Shown in pieces: positions 40,101-47,020 of a DNA stretch of 64,000 bases. Location of the stretch: assembly GCF_000764305.2 (NCBI RefSeq), contig NW_025947685.1, forward strand, positions 124,001-188,000. The letters run 5' to 3'. The notes under the pieces are model-generated. The model searched no databases. It was given only the letters and a program-made list of their open reading frames with translations, and was not told where the DNA came from. Source of the DNA: Hyalella azteca (Eukaryota; Arthropoda; Malacostraca; Amphipoda; Hyalellidae). A program made the position numbers and the translations under genes. Within the stretch, counting starts at the first letter, position 1, and the number at the start of each line of letters is the position of its first letter.

Positions 40101-40488
40101 TCTGGCTGCTTGGCGCAAAATACAAAAATGAAGTTTCCGTGAATCACCCTGTATGTTCAGTGTCATGGATGATGAATGATTGATCAAATGTTTTCAGTCG
40201 GTACGGAGTGTTATATGTTAACGATGCCGATTCTAAAACCAGGCATCCATCAAAAGGTCGCCTTTAAATAAATTAAATACGATCAGGATATGAAAATTTA
40301 TTCCAAGTGGAGGAATGACAGTGCATTGCAAAAGTGGAGTGAAAGAATTGGATCAAAAATTTAAATTTTATTTTTAAATTATCATTCAAACATACTATGT
40401 TTGAATCGAAAAAATATATCACTTAGATTCACCCGATATCGGCACCCAGCTTGAGTACCCACAACTCACCCGATAAGAGTCGTAATAA
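22134..40488 (-). CDS. PMT: Phosphoethanolamine N-methyltransferase, multi-exon, three methyltransferase-like modules
   Basis: Exons in transcript order: 40488-40433, 39220-39083, 36202-36045, 35340-35204, 34902-34738, 33993-33901, 33368-33273, 32715-32596, 31941-31878, 31480-31290, two weak exons (30803-30785 and 28965-28891), 24635-24447, 23877-23755, 23291-23195, 22669-22518 and 22241-22134 (TAA at 22136-22134). Phases agree at every junction between firm exons. Family role: three SAM-dependent methylations turning phosphoethanolamine into phosphocholine in the cytosol. The N-terminal module has [42 protein letters not shown] and NPTFYRS. The central module has [10 protein letters not shown]. 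The C-terminal module has [37 protein letters not shown] and WGYFFARK. At about 660 recognised residues it is longer than the two-domain vertebrate enzyme (about 490). The exact 5' end and the linker before the C-terminal module remain incomplete. Confidence 0.88.
22673..22871. repeat. 99-bp tandem duplication abutting a PMT acceptor
   Basis: Two copies start GACCACGGGCAAA at 22673 and 22772. They contain ATAAATAATAAACTTA and GATAGTCTGGCAGTCAGCTA. The first copy lies immediately upstream (transcript sense) of the acceptor of exon 22669-22518. Confidence 0.85.
24048..24235 (+). mobile_element. tRNA-derived SINE (Ser/Leu-like head)
   Basis: A box TAGCCGAGTGGTTA is near 24054-24067 and B box GGTTCGAGACTCG near 24115-24127. 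The tail carries GAATCGGCAACAGGCCC and a TATTATTATT end. It sits in a PMT intron, antisense to the gene. Confidence 0.8.
24672..24948. repeat. 26-bp minisatellite upstream of a PMT acceptor
   Basis: About ten copies of TTGTGTGGTTGGAGAGGCCT plus TGTGTC start 37 bases upstream (transcript sense) of the acceptor of exon 24635-24447. The copies keep several frames open, so the long frames through it are artefacts. Confidence 0.9.
25521..25521. other. Single ambiguous base
   Basis: An isolated N sits in the context TTTTTACT N TCTATG, just before a SINE tail fragment. A second isolated N is at 48302 in the context GTACT N TCTG. Confidence 0.9.
25525..25612 (+). mobile_element. SINE 3'-tail fragment
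   Basis: GAATCGGCGACAGGCCACAT, then AGGCCTACACTTCAGCGCAG and an ATGTTATGTTATT end. It is the cleanest copy of the shared tail. The tRNA-like head is missing. Confidence 0.7.
25613..28870. other. Long PMT intron, no exon recognised
   Basis: I searched the minus strand for the missing linker exon (a Ser-Thr-Gly-Gly motif) and did not find it. The region has more G+C around 25960-26680 than its surroundings. Confidence 0.35.
28880..30803 (-). other. PMT: PMT linker exons before the C-terminal module (tentative)
   Basis: 30803-30785 could encode VENVTK after the acceptor CTCGCAG, and 28965-28891 encodes [12 protein letters not shown] and CHEHLYGFS. This resembles the family linker that precedes the second active module (aromatic-Gly-Phe then Ser-Thr-Gly-Gly). 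Phases match (G|AT), but the first donor would be a poor GC type (AAAG|GCCTGC). After FSCTSGG a TAG follows in frame, unless splicing occurs at GTACAT (28890-28889). The expected residues between here and EFCERL were not found. This could be a diverged linker, a missed micro-exon or assembly damage. Confidence 0.4.
29525..29690. mobile_element. MITE-like element with GGGCCATACTTTCAAAA ends
   Basis: The left end GGGGCCATACTTTCAAAA and right end TTTTTGAATGTATAGGCCC are inverted copies. The interior has AGTGAACGTAAGTACTTACG and GGATTTTGCTTGAAAGGCCG. A second copy is at 33600-33890. Confidence 0.65.
31030..31195. repeat. ~98-bp direct duplication in a PMT intron
   Basis: Two related copies, TTAATTTGTAGAAATGATCA and TTAATTTGTAGAAATAATCA, are each followed by GAACTCT and an AT-rich tail. 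Confidence 0.5.
32120..32610. repeat. 114-118 bp tandem array copying a PMT exon end and its donor
   Basis: Donor-equivalent positions recur at 32134, 32248, 32362, 32480 and 32594 (the real one). Each intronic copy keeps the last ~27 coding bases of exon 32715-32596 (minus strand, ending CTAAACTAAAG) and the following GTAAATTT. Each also holds a pyrimidine-rich CGTATTTCCTTTAG resembling an acceptor. Confidence 0.9.
33600..33890. mobile_element. MITE-like copy with its 3' third triplicated
   Basis: Same family as 29525-29690. After the first right end (TTGAAAGTATAGGCCC) the segment TATTGGCGGATGAACTT to TATAGGCCC is repeated twice more. The block ends about 10-20 bases from the donor of PMT exon 33993-33901. 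Confidence 0.65.
34015..34240. repeat. ~24-bp minisatellite (TATACGGTATATACGCACAT)
   Basis: About nine imperfect copies lie just upstream (transcript sense) of the acceptor of PMT exon 33993-33901. Confidence 0.85.
34495..34700. repeat. TACAGTACTCATAG-type tandem repeat
   Basis: A ~20-base repeat rich in GTAC palindromes lies about 37 bases past the donor of PMT exon 34902-34738. Many GTAC steps make it self-complementary. Confidence 0.85.
35341..35570. repeat. Duplicated exon start plus acceptor, and a 63-bp tandem repeat
   Basis: The real exon start at 35340 (acceptor GACGCAG, then GCAACGTGAAGCGTGC) has a diverged intronic copy at about 35516-35550 (minus strand GGCGTAG, then GCAACATGGAGCGTGC). 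Between them ATTATTTTATTGAATTTAGT to CGTCCCTTAATTAT occurs twice. Confidence 0.85.
36205..36490. repeat. 77-99 bp tandem array abutting a PMT acceptor
   Basis: Units start at about 36205, 36304, 36388 and 36465 and contain TGTAAGTATTA, TATTGAACTTATTG, GATGCAACAAAAGATACGTT and GCTTATTCGG. The first unit begins in the acceptor of exon 36202-36045. Confidence 0.85.
37640..37960. mobile_element. Foldback element with ~50-bp inverted arms
   Basis: The left arm near 37669-37718 (AATTGCCGATTCGATGGAAT to CCGAATCTGCAGAAT) is the inverted match of the right arm near 37880-37935. No coding frame was seen. It lies in the PMT intron between exons 39083 and 36202. Confidence 0.65.
38190..38440. repeat. 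Degenerate ~48-bp tandem repeat
   Basis: Five or six diverged copies contain AATGTTTAGTATTGTCAAAT-like and ACTTTGTCCAA segments. Confidence 0.6.
39344..40151 (-). mobile_element. Internally deleted mariner/Tc-like transposon
   Basis: Terminal inverted repeats are CAGGGCGATTTACGGAAACT at 39344 and, inverted, CAGGGTGATTCACGGAAACT ending at 40151 (20 of 22 bases match). Minus-strand frame 39869-39537 joins an N-terminal helix-turn-helix-like piece ([20 protein letters not shown]) to a C-terminal transposase piece ([16 protein letters not shown], then [20 protein letters not shown]). The central catalytic region is absent, so the frame is a deletion fusion. The catalytic DxxD context is altered to SHDF. 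It sits in the PMT intron between exons 40433 and 39220, on the gene's strand. Confidence 0.85.
39537..39869 (-). pseudogene. Transposase remnant (N- and C-terminal parts fused by deletion)
   Basis: The 110-residue open frame starts [20 protein letters not shown] and ends [13 protein letters not shown]. Intact relatives are about 350 residues. The break lies near [19 protein letters not shown]. No activity is expected. Confidence 0.75.
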
Positions 40489-40773
40489 CTGAAAGAAGCT
40501 TTGATTAATTATAATTCAATATTCAAGGTTCAAATTGCCTGTATAAAACAGCTAAGCTCTTACGTCTGATCAGCCCAACGACCAATGAATAAATCAAATG
40601 GAAAAAGATTCTTTCTTCGGAAAAAAACAATGTTATGCGGCAACAAAATTAATCTATTTAAGATAAAACTATCCTGGCATTAACAGGAATGAGCGAAGGA
40701 CGAGAACGATTTATTTCTTAATGTCGAGTCCTACCAGCCAGCGCAGAGTATGAGAACATTATACACCGAATTT

Positions 40774-41165
40774 AATCACCTGCCAGTACTGCTTCATTTA
40801 ATCACCTGCCAGTACTGCTTCATTTTAATCACCTGCCAGTACTGCTTCATTTTATCACCTGCCAGTACTGCTTCATTTAATCATCTGCCAGTACTGCTTC
40901 ATTTAATCATCTGCCAGTACTGCTCCATTTAATTACCTGCCATTACTGATTCATTTAATCACCTGCAAGTACTGCTTCATTTAATCACCTGCCAGTACTG
41001 CTTCATTTAATCACCTGCCAGTACTGCTTCATTTAATCACCTGCCAGTACTGCTTCATTTAATCACCTGCCAGTACTGCTGCATTTAATCACCTGCCAGT
41101 ACTGCTTCATTTAATCACCTGCCAGTACTGCTTCATTTAATCACCTGCCAGTACTGCTTCATTTT
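40774..41165. repeat. ~25-bp minisatellite, each unit a copy of an exon-end/donor sequence
   Basis: About 15 units of TTAATCACCTGCCAGTACTG plus CTTCA. On the minus strand each reads ATGAAGCAGTACTGGCAG then GTGATT, an in-frame start followed by a donor-like GT. The last unit is the candidate PMT exon 41162-41145. Confidence 0.9.
41145..41162 (-). CDS. PMT: Candidate first coding exon of PMT (MKQYWQ)
   Basis: ATG at 41162-41160 begins MKQYWQ, ending at a CAG|GTGATT donor with exon edge 41145. Family members start with a short N-terminus followed by an (F/Y)W pair and a His-Ser motif, so YWQ fits. The next expected exon (the MMLDS-type segment) was not found between here and 40488. The donor is the last unit of a 15-copy minisatellite. 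An alternative reading frame through the same exon is also open, so the assignment is weak. Confidence 0.3.
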
Positions 41166-41169
41166 GTTT

Positions 41170-42980
41170 CGCGTCCTCGGGCTGCTGTTGCCGCTGGTAG
41201 GCGCGGAGATGACGTCATTTGAGTTTTTTGGAGGACCCATCGTATAAACTTTATAGAAAAATAACTTCTATTTGTATTATTATTTTTAAACTGAATTTAT
41301 AGTATTTTACGAATTTAACACAACACAATCAATGCACGTAAGGCATGACTTTTTTCGTGTAAAAACAGTAGAGTACCTACGGTATACTGCGGTAAATCAC
41401 AACGATCAAGATTTAATTGCGTGCAATTATGAAGATAAATGTAGTTTTCAAATATCCTATAACAAAAATTAATTCTTTTTTAATAGGCAACGACATTTTA
41501 ATTTTTGGCGACTAATTACATGAAATAGATACATACAAAGAGCTGCAATGTTAATTCTGATTCTTCTAAAGGCGATTGCAAGTTTGCAACTAAAAAGGAA
41601 CTGTCTATATTGGTATGTGTTCGTCTGTGAACGCTGTACGGTATTACATTGAGTGCACTTGGATATTAAATGGATAATACTCCCCGCTTTATGGCAACAT
41701 CTTCGGAAAATTTTAGGTGGCTTGTTGAAGTGAAGTATTATACTTGACGTTTATGCGGCTTGGTTCTACCAAAATGAGAAGGGCTTCTTTTTCATGTAAA
41801 AACAAAATGGGTAAACTCGAATTTGTTGTCAACTAGCGATTTTTTGACACGTTTGACACACACGTGGACTTGACAAGTTGACTACCTATTGCCGATCCTC
41901 AGATGGAGTTAGGTTTTGGATCTAAAAAAAAAAGAATAACCTGCACCCCTGAATTGTCCCTAACTGGCCACGGAAGGCCTCTATAACCTTTTGCGAGAAG
42001 CCATTGGCATAATAAATAGTAGTAATTTTAACATTTGAAAGTTATACCGGCCGCCAATACTTCATCCGAGTACAAGCGTATTAATGAGAAAATAATCAGA
42101 CCCCCGACCACGCTGCTCAAACATGTCATGAGCTTGCAAGTCGGCGATTGCCGATTGCCGGTGCTCGTGATACTTAGTTTCAATGTTGCTAAGCTAAACA
42201 TTCACAAGTGAATGAAGCGAGTTAGTCCTTTGAATCAGGGAATAGATAATAAAGGTCAGCTGGTAGAGTAAGGCAGAAATCGTATAACGATCAACAAAAT
42301 AGTTGGTGAAATCCAATCAGGGCAGATGAGTAAGTACATAAATCAGCGTCAGCGGCAATATCCTTTTAGAACTCAGTAGTGTCTAGTAAGGCTGGATGAA
42401 TATCTAATATTCTCTGAGTAAGATTTTTATGAATAATCCACAGAAACGACAGCGTATTTCCTTTCAAGCTAGCACACTTGTAAAATTCATAACGGTATAC
42501 ATTTATACTATTTTAATATGACGCAAAACAATATCGACGAGAGTTGTTATGGCTGCACAACCGACGACACACTCCCGCTACAACCGCTGGACCCCAACTG
42601 CTGCTGGTGGAGTCGACTCAGTCGAGTGGTGGTGCCACGTCTCAGTGTTTTATACCAAATCATCCTCTCATATGAACGGCTGGCTGATGAAAATCGTATG
42701 ACCAAGTCAGAGCTCCGACTGATATCATGACTTTATCTGCGCTTTGATGAAAATCCTATGAATACGGCACGAACAATTAAGGAGGCTCATCGATTTGATA
42801 GGCAACTTATACCTAGATCGTCTGGCCATATGTGAATTGTAAATGCAGGTGCTGTCGAAGATGAATTATCGATATTACACATTCACTTCTCTAATAATAC
42901 AGAAGGACTACGGCAAGTGCATGAATACATTTTTATTTTACCCATGGTTACAATTGAGCGTCATTTATTCTTGTTAGTTT
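41170..42980. other. Region upstream of the candidate PMT start, no gene recognised
   Basis: On the minus strand, an upstream ATG near 41212 opens a short frame whose TGA overlaps the candidate PMT ATG (ATGA). No promoter motif was confirmed. Confidence 0.3.
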
Positions 42981-42993
42981 TACATATTTCAAA

Positions 42994-43250
42994 ATCAGTG
43001 TTTACCTTCTATACATTACTTTTTTTAAACATATACTGTATATAAATATGAAACACGAGTGGTTAATGACCAGAGAAATCATTGATTTAAATCAATGACT
43101 TCTCTGGTCATTAACCACTCGTGTTTAAATAAGCTTATCCTGCTATCTTATGGTAATAAATATGAAAGTAGAGTAATAAAATCAGTGTTTACCTTCTATA
43201 CATTACTATTTTTAAACATATATATATAAATATGAAAGTAGAGTAATATT
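42994..43250. repeat. Tandem duplication, one copy interrupted by a foldback insertion
   Basis: AATCAGTGTTTACCTTCTAT opens both copies (about 42994 and 43178). Copy one carries an extra ~114 bases between TATAAATATG and AAAGTAGAGTAAT. Copy two has the uninterrupted site. Confidence 0.85.
43051..43164. mobile_element. Foldback/MITE insertion with 38-bp arms and an ATAAATATG target duplication
   Basis: Arms 43051-43088 and 43089-43126 are inverted copies with one mismatch (AAACACGAGTGGTTAATGAC, then CAGAGAA). ATAAATATG flanks both sides of the inserted block. A diverged copy of the arm lies at 62644-62674. Confidence 0.8.
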
Positions 43251-43816
43251 TTGATTCTAGCACTCTATGGGTTATTGATGTGTAGAACATTTCTAACGCG
43301 TTCAACAATGAGAACTCTCAGTCGCTCTTGAACGTACGTGTATGGAAAGACTAATAGCTCCGTTTTCACCTCGCCAGAACTTGCACCACTCACACTGCTC
43401 AACCCATGCTTCTGTTCTGAAGGGGTGGATACATGATTTATTTACTATTTTTAAGGAGTTTTGAAAAATATCACAATAATGAGAATTTTCACTGCCATGA
43501 AAAATGTCATCATAATAGCCGGTTGTCAGTAAATGAAAATTAGATTTAGATGTGTTAGGAGCATGAAAGTTCGAGTTTAAAACAAAAATATAAAAAAGCA
43601 TATGTGATCGCATACCTCATTCGGCACCCACACTTGATCTGTGTTTTTAAAGACGAGATGGATTTCCTAAAGCTCTTTTTCCTTTATCTATTTGAGAGAA
43701 AAGTGAAAAAAACGCATATTGTATCGATGTTTTAGGATGCCGAGAGACTTTATGGTAGTATTGTCGCCATGTTTATCAGTCGTGAAAGGTCACGGCCGAA
43801 AGCTCGAGCAGCTTAC

Positions 43817-43927
43817 CTCTATAGTCGAGATAAGCAGGTTCAGTTCAGGCGGCGTGACGGCCACGTGGCTGCAACATGACAGTAAATGTCTGCGAAATTC
43901 CTTTACGTGTGCAGTTGCATAGACGGC
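43817..43927 (-). other. Unassigned exon-like block (37 codons, both splice sites good)
   Basis: Minus strand TTTCAG|GCCGTC at 43927 and ATAGAG|GTAAGC at 43817 bound exactly 111 bases. One frame is fully open, starting AVYATAHVKEFRRHLLSCCS and ending TPPELNLLISTIE. I do not recognise a family. It lies on the PMT strand, between PMT and Ptp10D, so it could be a 5' exon of PMT, a separate small gene, or chance. Confidence 0.4.
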
Positions 43928-45059
43928 CTGAAATATCCGGATGTATGTAAGGCTTTGTGTTGCTCCTGACAATCGATGAAGAGGTTCGGTCGATGCCTAA
44001 TATCGCCGACGGACTGAAAAATTCAGCCATACATGTCCATGACACATAGAACTGGACTGGGCAAACTTAGACTGGAGGCAATTGCAGTTTGTAATCATAT
44101 TTTGCAAGAGTTTTCTTTACATAATCAAGAATATTCGTCGAAAATGCATTCGATATAGTGTACTGAAGTTACCTTTTACTTGATAGTGTTGTACCTGCAA
44201 ATTAGAAGTGCCTGCATAATAAGGGCAGCAAATCGATGAGAATGAGCCATAACTTCCAACGTTTATTAGATAGATTAAACTACTGCACTGTCAGCGCGTG
44301 TTTAGTATGAGTGTTTACTGCACATGCATCAAGTGAGTTATATTGCCATGGCATCTATAGCAAACAATTGCATTCTAAATACAATTATTTCATAAATTGC
44401 CTTTATTTTCTATGAATTATCAACCATTGTTCATATTATTACAAAAGGCACAATAGGCCAGCATTACAAATTTGAATTTATATGTGCAAACGAACCATTG
44501 AACTCTTTGGGAGGAACTACGCATACTAGGTTAGCATTAAATACACCTTTGTGACATAAGCACATTCTTAATTCTACACCCCAGTAACCAATGTTAAGCC
44601 AAATAGAACTAGCCTGAACTTGTGCCTTTTAGTCCTACGTAGCTCGACTGAGACGTCTGGGGCAGCCGGCATCTCGAACAGACACATCTCTGTGCTGAAG
44701 TAGTGGGAGATTTCCACTGATTGTGTTGCATACCTCATCACTCTATTGGAAAAATATCATATATTATATACAAAATTTTCAAAATGCACGTGAAGTAAGC
44801 GATGTGATGACTACTTCATGAGATTAAATAACCGTTTTTTTAGAGTACTGCCCGTTTAGTTGAATGATTACTTACAAATTCTCTCTGCCGTTCTCTTTGC
44901 CGTTTTAGAAGAGATTATTAAATTCAGCGAATTAGTCAGTTTAGACAAGCGTTATACTTGCCGTAATTATTGTTGTCAAATTGAAACTATTGATTAAATA
45001 TTTGAAATAAATGAAAAAGAGTTTTCAAGAAAATATTACAAGAATAAATACGAAGTTAA

Positions 45060-45560
45060 AATCACGTCATTTAATTAATGTTGACTCATCCATGATGACT
45101 GACGCGTCGTTTCACCGAATCGACACTTTAGCGAACTCAAGCGCGAGCTCAAGAGGCAAACCTAACTTCACCTTCAACTTACAATGAAGTCATGTTTTCC
45201 GTATTAATATAAAAGTATTTGATGTAAAAATCTGAAATAAATCTGTCCGCAAATACTAATATTATCTACTTATATTTCAAATTTGAAAGAAATCCGTTCG
45301 GTATTTATGGATTTATGACTGGGTAAGTTGAAGGTGCAGTTAGGTTTGCCTCTTGAGCTCGCGCTTGAGTTCGCGCTTGAGTTCGCTAAAGTGTCAATTC
45401 GGTCGTCGTTTCATTGTTCTAATATTTCAAATTTGAAAGAAATCCGTTCGGTATTTATGGATTTATGACTGGGTAAGTTGAAGGTGAAGTTAGGTTTGCC
45501 TCTTGAGATCGCGCTTGAGTTCGCGCTTGAGTTCGCTGAAGTGTCGATCCGGTTTCAGTC
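45060..45560. repeat. Inverted plus direct repeat cluster (possible DNA-transposon ends)
   Basis: The left arm 45103-45183 (GACACTTTAGCGAACTCAAG to CACCTTCAACTTAC) is inverted at 45322-45410 and again at 45471-45555. The flank ATATTTCAAATTTGAAAGAA to GACTGGGTAAGTTGAAGGTG is directly repeated at 45274 and 45420. Confidence 0.75.
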
Positions 45561-45999
45561 ACTTCGATTTCATACTTCCACTGTAGAGCAAAATAATTTA
45601 AATCAACATTAAAAAACTAATTTACTTCACTGAATTGGCATTACTGACTGGCAGATATGAAGGAAGCCGACCATTATTAATTATTAATGATATGTACAAT
45701 TACAACAAAGCGAAATATTCTATTGCTGGCAATAGTTGATTGTACCCTCAAAAAATGAAGAAAATTTTGTACATACGATTTTACAGAAAGATGTTGAGGA
45801 GTAACATATATAAATGGTAATAGATTCAAGGTTATCCGTGGGAATTCGGAAATTGGAATTTTCTGTACAAATATTTCTCACGTGATGTGAAGATTAAATA
45901 GATAACATCCATGGTTCAACCATGGATTTCATCCTTGTATGATATTGGTGTCACAAGTTATCTAATGTAATCTATTCCGCTAAACTGAAAAATATCAAT

Positions 46000-47020
46000 A
46001 TCGTTTTAGTTAATCACAATCGGATGAAAAAAATACCGTAATGGTCAAATTTATGAATACTGTGTATTTTACAGATCGAGATTCAAGACAAGAAAATTAA
46101 TAATTAAACATTCATCTGAGGATTTAGGGTAACGGTATTATATTTTGTTTGCTCAATATTATTGAAAATCATCGATAAATTATATTAATCACAGAAATGT
46201 AATTAATTTATAATATAATGCATAAAGAGAAATTGCATTGTTTTTCTTATATTTATTATTAACACAATTCCTACTCACTGACGCGCAACTCTTACATGTC
46301 AGAATGAAATTAACCCCTGCTAGCGAAATTTAAATTAAAACCACTCTCATAACTGGACTTCAATCATAGAGAAATTCTAATGGGACAAAATACTACCAAA
46401 TTTTCGATTGTTAATATTTTAACCGTCTCTCTAAGAAATGCAGTTTTCTTTCACAATAAAAAAACTTGCTTCTCAAGCCGATCGCCTTGAGAAAGACTTC
46501 GTAAACTGGGAGGCTCCAAGAACATCAGCATTTATACAGGATAAAATGATCACAAAAAAAAAACACTGAAGCGTACATTCGAATGAAATTTCAATTGATT
46601 TCTTCTGAAAATTTTGTGGAGGAAAGAGTTAACTCTTTGAACGAAAATGAACAATGCGGTTGAGTCTTGAGAGAAGGTGGCGATTTCAGGTAAAAACTGA
46701 ACAGGTGAGAGTCAGTGCAGCTCAGGCCATTGTGAAGTGTGGGTGTGCGTGTGAAGTGAGCTGAAATTGAATGGCTTCGGCCCAGCAGTTATTCGTTATA
46801 AACGTTCGTAGTCGTTTACAGTGATGTGGATTTTTTTATTAATACCTTTGAGAGCCACTAGTTAAGGTAAAGTGATTTATTAAGTGAAATTCGGAAGTGA
46901 TAAAAAACGTGTGACCTGGAATCTAGGCTCACACTGTAAAAGATCATTTCAGGTGCTGCGAATCCGGTGATTCAAGAGATTCAACTTGAAAATTCCAACG
47001 ATGTTATGATATAAACCACA
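46000..47020. promoter_or_regulatory. Presumed Ptp10D 5' UTR and promoter region
   Basis: A TATAAA at 46797-46802 and several CAGT-type initiator-like sites occur, none at a convincing spacing. A two-codon upstream frame (ATG TTA TGA at 47001) precedes the chosen start at 47021. The transcription start cannot be fixed. Confidence 0.25.

Larger units (their letters stand above)
35204..40488 (-). other. PMT: PMT N-terminal methyltransferase module (PMT-1 type)
   Basis: Exon 40488-40433 encodes [19 protein letters not shown], matching the family segment that ends in SAM motif I (usually LELGAGIG). It joins in phase (GG|A) to 39220-39083 ([19 protein letters not shown] to FLCADVT). That joins GC|G to 36202-36045 ([20 protein letters not shown] to RESCFHQS) and G|GC to 35340-35204 ([20 protein letters not shown] to AKSIQAYIN). 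[18 protein letters not shown] and NPTxYR are diagnostic of phosphobase methyltransferases. Motif I reads GADIG, an unusual Gly-to-Asp change at a glycine that normally contacts SAM. A sequencing error is possible. Confidence 0.85.

Noticed and set aside
40750..41165. CRISPR-like array of short regular repeats
   Set aside because: Units are contiguous with no unique spacers, in a eukaryotic intron; it is a minisatellite.
43302..43613. Minus-strand frame of 103 codons
   Set aside because: No recognisable motif and AT-rich codon composition like its surroundings.
46797..46825. TATAAA followed by a CAGT initiator-like site upstream of Ptp10D
   Set aside because: Spacing of about 23 bases is short for a TATA/initiator pair and similar strings are common here; not enough to call a promoter.
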